Assembly (NCBI RefSeq): GCF_009870125.1
Contig: NC_046679.1
Span: forward strand, 13,826,001 to 13,890,000
From: Drosophila pseudoobscura
Lineage: Eukaryota > Arthropoda > Insecta > Diptera > Drosophilidae
Direction of reading: 5' to 3'
Length of the DNA: 64,000 nt
A program made the position numbers and the translations under genes. Positions 8,352-21,900 of the stretch are shown here, piece by piece (positions within the stretch are counted from its first letter, which is position 1; the number at the start of each line of letters is the position of its first letter). The notes beneath the pieces were generated by a model. That model was not told the DNA's origin. It was given only the letters and a program-made list of their open reading frames with translations, and did no database searches.

Positions 8352-11300
8352 ATTGTACAATCTAGTTATTAATTAACATTTAGCCCATAATAGTACACAA
8401 TGAGGCGCAAGTATGTGTTTAATATTTTCAGCTTTTGCATTCGCTTCTATTTTTTGGATAGTGTGTGATTTGCTTGAGTTTCTGCTACTTTTTTGCCAGG
8501 CAACATTTACATACATTTACTAATATTTGAAATTTCGTGAATTACATTCAATGGGCTCTGTGGGTTTTGTTTAGTGGTTGTGTTTCGTTTCGTTTTGCCC
8601 GTTTATTAGCGCGTACGATCTACAGATACACAAACAGGTGTATATTCATATAACAAAAGGTGAATAGCGCATTTCGGGGGAGGCGTAGGTTATGGTAGAG
8701 CTACTAACTACTAACCAGAGAACATTTTACGTATTCCATTGCGAGTCTTAAGCATAATTTTTACACAAGTTTCTTTCATTAAGGGTTTCGTTTGCTGTCT
8801 CTCTCTAGAAAAAATATACAATTACAATTAGATTTTCAATTAAATACATTAATTAAGCATAAATTATTACATAATTGTGCTAATTTCTTTCGGTTTCTAT
8901 TTTCTGTTTATGCTTCTTGTTTTCTTCCATCCTATCCTCTTTTTGTATAGCATTTCCTGTCTGTTGTTTTCTTGATGAATATTTTCCTTTTTTTTTAGTC
9001 GTAGTTTTATCGAACATTTAGTGTACGTTTTACGTTTGTTTATAATTATTATTATAGTTTGTTGGTTGCATTACGTCAAGGTTATTAAAATTAATATGTA
9101 CAAAGTTCAACTTATTGACTAACCATATTTTCAATTCAATTTCTTCAGTTTTTAGTTTTCCCATCATTAGCGCTGACTTTTCACCGGCTCTCAAGGCGCT
9201 CAGGGAAGTTGTTTTTCCCATTTCCGTTGCCTTTCCATTTTCGTACCTCCTTTGCAGCAGAGAATTTCACTAATTGTAGCATCTAATTATTGGTTATTAT
9301 TGGTATTATTTGTATGCTTCGCGTTTCTATGTGTAATGCATATATACTCGTATATATTTTTGTAATTATATATCTATGTATATGTACTGTATGTATGTTA
9401 GATAAGAAGCGACCAGATTTATCCTGAAACGAGACAAGGGAGAGGAAACTCCATTAGAATTTATACTTTTATCGAATGAGTCGCAGGCTCCGTCGCCCCT
9501 TGGGAGTATCTCAGTGCCACATCAACACTTCATAAAAGGACAATCAGCATGTTCTACAAATGACCAAGCCCATCCCATTCCATCCTTCCTTATCCGAGAG
9601 GCTAATTTATTCAGATTTTACCAGAGAATGGGAGGGGGGGAAAGGACCACTTGACACTTGGCAGCCTCTTGTTAACTTGTCGCCTGCCTAGCCATCAGAA
9701 ATATTCATAAGCAAATGCGATGAGGGCGATAGGGAGAGAGAAACGGCCTCAACTATGGCAATTTTTATGCAAATTGTAGCAGCGCCGCCACCCCCAGAAA
9801 TAAAGAACAAAAACTACAAACGCCTGAAAATTATGCCATAAAAACGAGAGCGCTAAACATTTAAAATAAGATTTCGCGCTGCTCTCGGGTTGACTGCTGG
9901 GTGCTCGGCTCTTGGGCTCATAACCAATAAATTGCCTTTGGTGGCGAAATTGTTGTCACTCCGACTCCGGGGCGGGGGTGTGGCACGAACATAAAAATCA
10001 AAGCTCGTCCTCGCTTATCGCTGACAATTTTATTAGTTACAGCTTTAAATTATATTCTGTATGTAGATCACGCGCAATTTTTATGACCTGCAATTGAATT
10101 TTATGCGGCCCTTAAGCTTCGCGCGGAGAGAGAGGGAGACAGGACACAGTGTGAACAGAAAGCATTGCCTACTTATGTGCGCTTTATGGCCGACACCCAC
10201 CCTCCGCCCCTTGGGGGCATTAAATTTGCGACAGAGTGGAAGTGAGTGAGTGCGTGTCACTGCCTTGGCCTGTGATTAGTTGCCACGCCCCCGTGGCATA
10301 TTTGCAACGCCTTTCACGGACCGATTGGCAAGGCGGGTAAGGCGCCTGCAGGTGTCTTTACCTTTACCCATGTCCTGTGGCCTCCTTCCTTCCGTCCGTC
10401 TTGCAGTTTATTACAAAACGTGTTGCCTGTTTGCTTTATTACTTATGGTGTGCGGTGTGTGTGCGTGTGTGCGCTCCTTCCTGTCACGTCATTATCCTTT
10501 GTCCATGCAACAAGTGTTTAAATCGCTCACAGAGCTTTATTTGCTCGAGTGTGCGTTCTGTGTGTAGGTCTCTCCTTCTGAGTCCTTAAGGACCTTAAGC
10601 AGCTTGTACACAAGCCGTTTTTCCGTTTCCCCGTAACCCTGTCGCTCCCCTGCTTCCTTTGCTTTGTTTTCCTTCCTTTAGCGTGTGCCAAGCCCCGGAC
10701 TGTAGGACTGGAGGACTGGAGGACCGAAGCGACCTCCGAATCGTGTCGAGTTAAGTGAGTGTAAATGCGGTTGGGTTGCCACAAGGATCCCCAGCACTCC
10801 TGCCCCTGCGGCAGGTCCTTGTGCTGTCTCTATGTCTGTGTGTGCGTCTGTGCCCTCGCTTATCATTGTTACCGCTGGCTGGCAGCTTAAATGTTATTAA
10901 ATTGCTGACAATTTGTATTATGAAGTCGCGAAGCGCACTCGCTGACAAATTGATTTCCACTCCCGTATCCCGTTTCGCCGCTCCAGGATAATGAAATTTT
11001 CATTTGAATGCCAATGCGGTGTGGTGGAAGTGTCCCTTTTTTCTCTCTTCACCATTTTCGTGCTCTTGGACAATTAGTTCTGACACTTTTGCGGCGCCAA
11101 ACCTGTCCAAAGTTTGTCAAACAATCTGCGGGGATTAGGCCCCGCCGGACACATCCTGTCGCTAATTCAATTTATTCATCCGCCGCACCCGCTGGGAATT
11201 TATTAATGATGCACTGGCATTAAAATTTAATCAAATGTGAGGCTGGGGGCCGCAAGGAAAGTTTCTGCTCTTTGAATTATTCAGCAAGTTGCGGACAAGT

Positions 11301-13596
11301 TTCAACACCTAAACGTCCTGGACTCCTGTAGTCCTGTAGTCCTGGAATGGTTGCCTAGGCATAGTCCGGGTTCGGGCCCGGGTCTGGGTCCTGCCTCTGA
11401 TCCCCTCTGATAGGCCACAGGACAATGAAGCCGCACATTTTTTTTCAGCCCCAATTCACATTTTCCGCCAGATTTTTCCCCAATTTTCTTTTTGTTTCCT
11501 TTTTTGTCAGCTAATAAATTGCCTGAAAATGCCTTTGTGTTTCACGCGCGGTTTCACCAGGGCAACCGCTGGAGAAGGGGGCATGCCCCCCGGTGGAACG
11601 GTGGCACGGTGGTACGGTGGCATGGCGGCACAGCACAGCTGCAGCCATAATTTGAGTGTGACTTTATTATGTGTCAAGTCAGTCAATCTGCGGACGATGA
11701 TGTGATTTCCTCCTGCCACCTCTTCACGAGTTTACAGCGCCGCCTCAGCGCCTTTTATAGACCCCGACATCCACCCGGGCTCCGCTCCCGCCCAGATGTT
11801 GCGGCAACTTATTGAGTGGCATGTGGCACGATGTGTCGCTACTGGCTAATAAGCCGCGACTTTTTCTTAAAGTTACACGAGTTCTCTTTTATTAAATATG
11901 CAACAGCCTCTCGCTGTTCAGCTTCTTTAAGGCATTTGCATAATAAGAATAGAATTTCCCTCCCTACCCACCCCTCCTGTCAGTCGCCGCTGAATTATGA
12001 AAAGTGAAAGAAATGGAAATGGAAATCGGCTCCTCATCCGCTGATGCAATTCAAATTATTCACTCAAATGAAGCGAAAGAAGAGCGGACCAGACCCCAGA
12101 ATCAGACCCCGCGCCAAACACAAAAGTTTGCACTTGGCATAAATTTCGAAATGAAATCCTCTCTTCCTCCTTCCTCCGAAAGGAATCTGATTTTATTAGC
12201 ACGTCATGCGATTGGCGCCAAAACTTGACAAAGTTACAACTTTCTTCTCCAACAACTTGGTCTTCTGCTAACCATTTACCATTTCTTTCTTTCTTTCATT
12301 TTTTTTTTTTGGGTTTTTTTTTTGTTTTTTGCTGTTTTCTAATTGTTGGCTTACAGCAGAACTTAATGCGGAATTCAATTTGTGTGGGTGTGCGGACAGG
12401 ACAAAGGTTTTCGTCTCCCTCTGCGGACAGTTTTTTTTTGCTCGAGAAACTTTGCCACAAAGCAAAAATGCCCAGTGACAGTTACCAGTGCGACATTGAG
12501 GCAAAAAAAAGAAAGAAAAGAAGTGGCAGTGGCAGTGAAAGCCAAGCTGGAGGAATGTTAATCAGAGCTGGGAATAATTGAGTGGACAGGGAATCCTGGG
12601 AATACCATATAATCGTGATAGAAATCGATCGCGCGTTCGTTTGGGGAAAAGTGCGAAAAGGCGAGTCCATGATTAGAGAAAATTACAGTGGAAAAAGACT
12701 GACGTATTGAAGTAATTCCATGTGGGAATAATCATTGCTTATAAAAGACCAAGCCATCAAAGAACTAATAAAATGGTAATAAAAATAATTCTTTCTTCTA
12801 TGCTTTTATCATCAATCTTTATACAATCCGTGAATATCCCTTCTTTGGTTTGGGATTGATCTACTCTTAATTAAGTCTTTTTCACAGTTTCGATAAGGTT
12901 TCGCACTCGAAACACGCAGAATCATAGAGATCTAATACAGAACCACGTTGCTATCGAATCAATATTATTATAGCCAGAAATTGATTGAATCTTGACCGTA
13001 TCTTAAGCCCGCCTTAGCATAGATACAAGAGCAGACAACACCTTCGAAATCCAAGTAAAAACATACAAAAATCTCTCTAAATTAAATCTCATTTAATGGC
13101 CCTTCAATCAGCGTGCTAGACACTTTCAATCCTCCACTAGCAAAGCATTTAAATCTGGAAATCTCAACCATCAGCCTGTGTCCGCTCCCACCAGCTGCTA
13201 AGTCTGTGTAATTTTTCAATATTAGCAGCGTTTAGCGCGCTTGATTTGAGTTGCACCCACACCACATAGCCAGCCAGCCGAACCACCCCCACAGCCCCCC
13301 ACCCCACCTCCAGGTGGGCAGTGACCAAACAGTGGCTACCCCAGCGGTGCTAGTGGAGGGGCAAATATCGGTGGCATGCATAAGTCACCCTAAGGACGTA
13401 ATTAATTTTTCAGCATTTGCTTTTCGACTGCCGCTTGCCAGCCCCAAAAGACGGGGACCCGGAGTTGCCTTGACGAATTTGCGCCGTGGTTTGCATGAGA
13501 AGAGATGCCTGCTTGTCTGCTGCCTGGCTCGGGGGTTTTTCCCTCGACTCAGGACACGGGAGTCAAATTAGCGCGACTTGTGGAAGGACATTTGCC

Positions 13597-13648
13597 TGCC
13601 CACGGCCCACGGGCCACGGGCCAGGGTCCACGGCCCACGGGGTCCACG
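13597..13648. repeat. Imperfect CCCACGGGCCACGGG tandem repeat
   Basis: Short units of the type CCACGGSCC recur several times in about 50 bases with small changes, forming a GC-rich minisatellite-like tract downstream of foxo. Confidence 0.7.
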
Positions 13649-14565
13649 TATCCATGCATCGTCCGTTCGACGTTCGAAAAGTGGCCTCTTACATATTTTA
13701 TGGCTTAGGTAAATTGACTTAATTTGCTATAATTTGAGTGAGCTCCTCACTCACGAGGGGCAGACACATGCCATGCCCAGCCACACCACACTTTAAAATC
13801 GCTCAAATTGAAAAGGACTTAAAGCGATGCCTCTTCCATTCGCTCCCGCCAATGTATTATGATAATTGAACGCGTGTAATTGCCCTCAAGAGCGGCAGAC
13901 AAAACAAGAAGCTCACAGAAAAAAAAAACAACACATAATAAGACTCCACGGAAAAAGGAAATCCACGAAAAGAATGTCCATAAAAGATTCATGGCAAGTG
14001 AATCATGAAATGAAGTCAAGTGGAGACGATTTCTATATAAACAGGACACGAAAAAAAGGCGAAACCAGAAAGGAAAATCTTTAAGAATATTTTTGGGGGA
14101 GGTTGGTTGTCGTCTTTTTTTTTTCCATATTCATAAAATGTGCCGTGAAATGACATTATTAACATAATTTATGCTGTCACATTGAATGGCTTTTAGGGCT
14201 GATGGAAATTGAAAGCGACTCCCCGCTCTCATTGGGCGCTCGTTACTCACTTTGTAAACTTTTTAGTGGCGGTCCAGCTGCGGCGACTCCTGCTCGTATC
14301 TTCCTCCTTCCTGCATCCTAGATCCTGCTTTCTTCTCCTTGCTTACTGCTCACTGATCCTGCAGCTGCTCCGTAACCAGTTCCGTATCCGTTTCCCATCT
14401 GCGGCTGCTTATAAAACTTTACACTATTGTCCTTAGAATTAGCGTTTTAAAGCGTTCCATTGGCGTTCCAAACACACACACTCACACACGCACACACACA
14501 CAGACATTACATACACACAACACATACATGGATCATCTCTATCGATGGTAGCGATCGACTGGATC

Positions 14566-15003
14566 CTAATGCACCCATGAGGGCGGCGATGTCACCACAC
14601 TGGGCTGCGAGTACTGTACCCTTGCGGCATTCAGATTTGTGGCTGCCGTCTGAGTGGCCAAATCAAGGCTGCTGTTGCTGCTGTTATTATTATTGTTGTT
14701 GTTATTATTGTTCAGCAGCAACTGTTGCTGGTGCTGATGGTGCTGCTGCTGCTGCTGCTGTTGGAGATGCTGTTGCTGCTGCTGCTGTTGCTGTTGCAGC
14801 TGTGCCTGCAACTGATTCAGCTGCACGGCGGCACTGAGACTGCTGCTGGACAAGGTGGTGGTGGAGCCGCTCAGGTTGCTGCTGCTGCTGCTCAGCGTTG
14901 TACTATTGTTCACCAGGCTCACCAGCGGAGCATTCGTGCTGACATTGGCCAAGGGTATATTGATGTCCAGCAGGCCATCGTAGCTCATCTCCTGCTGCAG
15001 CAG
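14566..15003 (-). CDS. foxo: foxo last coding exon
   Basis: The exon follows ...tattctag and begins [19 protein letters not shown], the end of the conserved activation segment. Ser/Thr-rich stretches, two Gln runs, a His-Gln patch and ten asparagines follow. It then returns to the conserved SSLDLATQ...[19 protein letters not shown] end and stops at 14566-14568. Confidence 0.94.
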   Translation of the reverse strand: MLQQEMSYDGLLDINIPLANVSTNAPLVSLVNNSTTLSSSSSNLSGSTTTLSSSSLSAAVQLNQLQAQLQQQQQQQQQHLQQQQQQQHHQHQQQLLLNNNNNNNNNNSSNSSLDLATQTAATNLNAARVQYSQPSVVTSPPSWVH

Positions 15004-18000
15004 CTAGAATATAGTCATGTGATTATCTCCGATTAACAAGTATAAATCCTTTCACTTACCTCCTCTACGTTGCATTCCAGGTTCCCCACGGGAAAGTTCT
15101 CCAAATTAAATTCGTCTATCGGCTGCGCCTCATTGTTGAGCACCTCCAGGCATTGTCCTATCAAAGTAGAGGCGCAGTTATTATCTATGGCATTTGACAT
15201 CAACATTTGGCGGTTAGAAGAAGATTTGGGGAGAAAGCAGGATAGGATACAGATAAAAGAGTTGTTGCACTTTCACACAGAGTCCGTCGTCGTTGCCGTT
15301 GCTCACCTTCAAATTCCACTTTCACCTGTTGCTGTTGTAGCTGCTGCTGTTGCTGTTGCACGAGCAGATCCGAGGAGCCATCGAGCACCACATTGCTGTA
15401 GGTGTTGAGCGAATCCGACGAGGGCTCGCTGTTGGGATACGCGGGCGACATTGTTGTGGTGACTGAATTGGGCGAGAGACCCTGTTCAAAAAAGAGCAAA
15501 GAGAACAAATTATAATCACAGCCCATGAACTCTCATTCTCACTCCTTTAAAATCTTTTCAATCAGAGAAATAATAGAATATCTTACACTGTATAGATCTG
15601 CTTAGTGATTCAATAACAAAGTCTTGAAGAAGTGTTATTACACAAATCCATATGACATAAAGGAATTTAAATCTAAAATCATTGCAATAACAGTTGAGAC
15701 CATTAAAGCACTGCGATTAAAACTATTGATCACAATTATTGCATAATTAAGATTATAATCTCAGTGAAATATTCCAACAAATGACGTAGCATTGCTATCT
15801 AATAGTCGGAGATTCATTTAGAATGCATCAAACTTGTTTATGCATAAATTGAATATGTTTCCCCATTAATTCTGTATCCTATTCAGAAGTATTCAGAAAT
15901 AGTCCCACAGTCTTAAGAGCAGAGACACTAAATCAAATAACAACCTTCTGGATTGACTCAGGAATTCCCAATTGTAAGTAATCCACTCCGTAGAGTCCGT
16001 ATAGCCCCACTAAATCACATCAGAGCCCTCTAGATTCTACAATTCTTTGATCTTTTCTCTTCTTATTGACGATCAGACGATTCTCAAGGTCCCTAAGATA
16101 GGAGTCGCAGTAAACTCTGATTGAATCAAATTGTACGAGTATCCCTCTGTTCGAATAACTCACTCCGAATGATGATGATTGATTCCATTGAAATAGTAGT
16201 AGATTGTTGGTACTTACGTCCCGCGCATTGTGCAGGCAGCTGCAGTTGAGTGATCGGTGCAGCAGGCACTGGGACTGTGACTGTGGCTGCAGCGTCTGGT
16301 AGCCGCCGGGGGCGGGGCCGTTCAGCGAGTAGGATGGCTGCTGCTGTTGTTGCTGCTGGAGCTGCGGGGGCTGGTAGGGCGGCGGCGGCGGCTGCGATGG
16401 TAGGCCCGAGGCGGCGCTAAACCTACTCCAGCCGTACGATCGTTGGGTGGCAAGAACGAGAAGAGAAGGTGACTTTATAGACATGTTTTTTCTACGGATA
16501 ACCGATGGGAATCGACTGTGGCAAGACATGCAAGGCACATGCACATGTACGTGTACGTGTACGTGTACATGTTGTGGCATGCAACAATCAACGCAAAAGG
16601 AAAAACATAAGAGTGTGTGTGTTTGGGAAGTGGGGTTATATGGGACGGCACACATAAGGTAAACCAAACGAAAGACACTCTCAACACTCATCGAGAACTG
16701 ACCCTTGCTGCTGCTGCTGTTGCTGTTGTTGTTGCTGCTGCTGTTGTTGCTGTTGCTGCTGTTGGTTGCACAGCGTCAGCTCGTCCGCCATGGAGCCCGT
16801 GAGCTCCTCGAGGGCCTGGGCATGGGCCTGTGTCATCGTCGTATTCTGGTAGTCAACCGGGAAGCCCCAGAGATCCTGGGGCTCGAGATCCTGGGCTCGT
16901 ATGGGACTGAGGCGTCCGCAGGAACTGGCATTGGATGAGGCGCGCTGACGGAAATCAGGCGACAATTGGAACCCGCCGCCGCTTCAATATCGCACACAAA
17001 AACGCAGAAAGAAAACGGAAAGAAAAACAAAAAAGAACAAATTGCGGATAAATTATAAGAATAAATGCATAAAACAATAAATCAAAGGACAAAACTTATA
17101 TGTAGACAAGACTGGAGGACGGACGGTTACGAGGTAAAATTAGATCCAAAAGTGACTCAAAAAATTCTACAAATCAATCGCACAACTGAAGCTCAAGCGC
17201 CGATTGTTGAGTGTTGATTGAATAAACTTCTAGCCGATCATGCTCTATAAGCGATACGTACTAAGAGTTAAGATATATACTAATTTAACTTAACTAAAAC
17301 AACTATTATTCTACACTACTTTATGCAATAAGATATCATGCTAAAATTGTCCTTAAAACTACATTTAAATGGGTATTATTTGGGCTATAAAGTAATAACA
17401 AAATTGGTAGTATGAATATTTGAACCTTTCCTACAGTTCTACAAGATAAAGAATCGATTCGTGATTCTCTCACAATCTTCTGTGTCAGTGGCGAAGCGTG
17501 CTTTAATTTCCATTCCCATGGCTTTGGGGCACGGCACTCGTTCATCGCGTGTGAGACAATGCGAATGTAATCATAGGAAACGGCACTCAAAGTGGATCGA
17601 TCAGCTCACCAACAATTAATCGATTAGCAGATGGCACGCTCACAGTTTAACGATCATTTTTTGGACCAATTGAATCGAAGAAGGAACAGTGTCAGGGAAG
17701 ACAAGTACTCCGATCGATTGAAGATCTATATATCATCGATAGATATATATAGAAAGTCTGAAAAATATTGAATGCCCATCGAAGGAAAGGAGCAGGTTCG
17801 ATGAACATATCGATAAATAGCGATAATTATCGCCAGAGGGTCCGAAAAATATATATTACCCGTGGAAGGAAAGGAGAGACTGTTTTGGTTCGATTTAAAT
17901 CGATAAACAGCGATAATGATCGATAAATACCATACAATAGCTGATAATTTATCGAAATATAGAATTGTCTTAAAAAGGAAACCTTTTTCTGTGAATATTG

Positions 18001-18924
18001 CCGAGTAAAAAACATTTTTTAATGTTTGAATTTCATTTAATATTTAAATTTTGAATTATTTTAACATTCAAATTCATTCTTAAATTGCTTCCTTTATTTG
18101 AAGACACCAGCAGACTCACGTTGCCCCTAGAAGGGACCTAATAATAAGGACACATTCTTGTGTTCATAATCTTTCCTTTCGGTATTGCGATGTCCTGAGG
18201 CTGCGGCAACAGGTTGGAGGTCGAAGGTCCGTGAATACTGTGTTTGCTGGAATTGCGGAAGCTACAATTATGCCATACGTAGAACGAATATCTTTCGGAA
18301 AGATCTTAAGGGTTCAAGGGGCGCCAATATATTCAACCAGCTACATACGAAACTCTAGTCATAGGAACTACCAGCTACAGGACTAAGCGACTAACTAATT
18401 GTAAACGAAGAGTCTCCTTTTGGAGAGTCACATTTGATAGTTACCTGTGCAGCGGACTCTCCGGAAAGTGATCCAGCCCCTCGCTGACACTGCTGCTCGG
18501 CGAGGGTGTGGCATCGTTGAGTCCCACCACGCCCGCCTGCCGCAGGGCCTCCACCCGCTTCTTGGCCCGACCGCGACGCTTCTCGTAGCGCGACGTCTCC
18601 ATGGAGGCGGCACGGCGACGCACCGACTTGCCCGGCTTGGCCTCCGGATTGAGCATCCACCAGGAGGACTTGCCGGTGCCCTCGTTCTGGACGCGCATGA
18701 ACCGATTGTGCAGCGACAGATTGTGCCGTATAGAGTTCTGTAACGAGCACAAGAGAAATTGGAGTGAATTTTTTAGAGAAATATCTTTTGCAAAATTTGC
18801 AAATCCCCAAGACAGAGCGAGAGACGTAACGTTCGCTCGTTCGTTGAGCTGATGTAACAATTTGTAAGCAATTTCTATGACCCCCCATACTCCCAATCGC
18901 GAATACTTTCCCCCAGGCTCCCTC

Positions 18925-18960
<36 letters not shown>

Positions 18961-21900
18961 GCGTTTCCTTTTGCCGGTTTTGCCATTCAATTGTCTGTCG
19001 ACATTTTTATGGTTTACAGGGCACAGGGCAGGGCAGGGCACGCATACCCTCCTCTAATTGGAAGACGTCTTCACTAGACCTCGTCGTCGTCGTCGTCGTA
19101 GTCGTCGTCGTCGTCGCCTGTCAATTCATATTTTCCAGCAATTGTCATAAATAACCGCGTGTAAGCAGCGTAATGACAGCAAATCGACATTCGACTACAC
19201 CAACATCCAATCCATACACAAGCCCCAACCCGAACCCCAGTCCAATCCGAATCTATAACTCTGTCTAGGTACTGGGTACTGGGTCCAACAATTACATGTC
19301 ATCGTGTGCAAAAAGTGGAGTGAAAATGGGTATAAATAGAGAAGAAACAAATGGAATCAAACACGTTTAGTGTGGATTTGTCATCGGGCTGGAAAAAAGA
19401 TTGAGAGAGAGAGGGGACTGCCACATAGAAACTGAGGATGGACTAGCAGGTTGAGCTGGAAAAAAACGAAGATATGAGCAGGAAGCTAAATGGAGCATTA
19501 CAAAACTAAACTAACTGTAAAGGCAACTTGCCACAGATTCCACCCACCCGCATAGACACCCAACCCTGCCACACAGCCACATCCCAAAAAAAAAAAAAAA
19601 AGAAGCGATTGCGACGCGTCGCGACGCGAGGCGGCACATTGGCGCCATTTATCACCGTTGCCACAGGACATGTGAGGGGGTGGGTGGTGCACAGACGCCA
19701 AAACCTGTGCACAGACAGTGCCCCCCCCCCCCCCCCCCCACTCAGCAGACTTTTCTAATACTTTTCATGGATCTGCTTTACTCCACAGATACTTTTTCCT
19801 ATGAAAACTTTTACTTGGCGTCAGTCAGTGGCCAGGAGTGAGTCTCTCTCCCTCTCTCTCTCTCTCTCCGTCGTCCTGTAATGACATTTTCTTCTTTGGG
19901 ATTTTCTCCCACTAATTTTACCCCCTTCGTCCATAAAGTTATCATTTTTATTTAAATGTTTAAGTGCCCCCCTAATCCTCCCATATCCCACTGCTGGCTG
20001 TCGTTTCCCTTTTCCTTCTCTTTCTCCAAGTAAACATTTTCAAACATTTTCTTTTGGCAAACGTTCTGATTATGCTAATGGCCAGATTGTGGAATTATCC
20101 GAACCAACATCCGCCCAGAAACAGGATGTACATATACATCTACACATTGGCGTGGGTGAGTAACGGGCACTGTATCTGTATCTGAGAAAGAAGTTCTCGA
20201 TTCTCGCAAGATTTGGCCAGGGGTTAAGTGAATGGAAAGGCAAAAGGTTATGTCATATTTTGGGAAAGTAGGAGGTATTCATTGCAAAGGCAATTGCAAA
20301 GCAATTTGTAGATAACTTTATGGGAATGTTGTATTTTTCGTATTTCTGAGATATTTTTTATGTGAGAAACTTTCTGAGAAAGATAATTATGTGCGTTGTC
20401 CTAGAATGTGGAGGAAATTGCCTTTACGATGATGATATTGTATAACAGGGGCAATAAAGTAAGGCGATTTCCAAATTCGATATATATCGACTGAGTATCG
20501 GGTGTCTTAGGGTCAAGGCACGTGTTCCGCGACTCTCAAAGAATTGACTGGCCTGCAAACCGTCTAGCTTAATGGCTTCATCTCTTCTAACGATTGGTGG
20601 AACCTAATCTGAATTGTTGTTCTTTTGAAGCCTTACAAATTCCTCACAAACTAATTTATGATTCTTATAGAAATACTCAAGAAAAATTGTAACAACTTAT
20701 TAGTGATATTATGCAAAATGGTTTAAAGAAACAAGATGGCCTTTAAGAACCAGCAGGCTGGCGCTTACACACTCAAGGCCATAAAATCAAGGCAAAATGC
20801 AAACAAATGGCATTTATAATTTATGGCACACACTTCATTGAATATTCATAAACTTAAATCTGGCCAAAAAGCAGCAGCAGAGAGCACACACATACCAACA
20901 ATTCATCTAACTAATTGGGACTATTAAATCGAGAGAGACAGAGAGAGATACGAGAGAGAGACTCCGGCGACAGCGACCACATGCCGGCCCCCAAAGAGAC
21001 CAGCCTCTATTCCCCTCTGAGGAAAGTCCTCTCCCCCCTCTCGCACTTGGTTGCCAAGGAGCTGCATTATGTGAGTGTGTGCCTAGCCATCCGATGGAAA
21101 GTATCCAGATATAGGTCATCATCCACCCACCACCCTCCACCCCAACATTTCGCATCCATGGCAAAAAAAAAAACATATATATTTATTGGCGCAGAAAGTA
21201 CACGGATGTTTCGTACTTTTTATGATTTTATTTTACTTAATTCTTTACCAACCACTCTGTCCTGTTGATACCGCAAAAGTGCTCATTGAATCCAGCTCCG
21301 ATCTCTGGTTCTATTCCGATCTAGTTCTCGCATAGTTCTAGTTCGCAGAACTAGAACTATCGGATGATTATTCATATCGATACTTATTCGGATACTTACG
21401 ATATTTCGTACAACGTTAATAGTAAATACAATTGTAGATTAACACTAATAATTATAAGCTAGCAGCAAGGTAAATACAAATGTAGGGTTATAATACTAAA
21501 ACAACCTAACATATTGTATGTATGGGGAAAAACTGCGACAAAACTGGGCTTCCGTTGAATTTACTTTTCGGAGCAAATGAGCAAAGACCCAAGGAATGGA
21601 AATTTCATACCAGTATGCCGTGCCGTGCCGTGCCGTTCCGTTCCGTTCGAGTGTCGTCAAGGATATGCTGCCAGTAGACGTATCCCTATTGTTCCGTGTT
21701 CAATTAATGTGCAACGAGCGTGAATCACAATGGAAATCGATGGGTGGAAATCATAGTTAAAGTTCCTTCCCCCAATTACAATTATTACAGCAAAAACTTT
21801 TGGCCTTCCAAGAGGGGAGCTCTGATTCATTTCTTTATAATTTATATGAGTAATTGCCAGAGAGACGGGTGGGACGGAGGACGGGGGGGCAGAGAGCACT

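Larger units (their letters stand above)
7928..14565. other. Interval between attacin and the foxo stop codon
   Basis: About 6.6 kb without a supported protein gene. The part next to 14.5 kb must include the foxo 3' UTR, but I could not fix its end. AT-rich DNA (8.3-9.4 kb) is followed by more GC-balanced DNA with several homopolymer runs (12.3 kb) and a CCACGGG repeat at 13.6 kb. The open frames present lack coding character. Confidence 0.55.

Noticed and set aside
14460..14837. Plus-strand open frame with Ala and Cys runs
   Set aside because: It is the complement of the Gln and Asn runs of the last foxo exon.
18391..18613. Alternative minus-strand frames over foxo exon 3
   Set aside because: They are frame-shifted shadows; the true frame carries the recognition helix and nuclear localisation signal.
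21332..21360. Hairpin considered as a microRNA precursor
   Set aside because: Stem of only 13 bp with a three-base loop; a precursor needs about 22 paired bases per arm.
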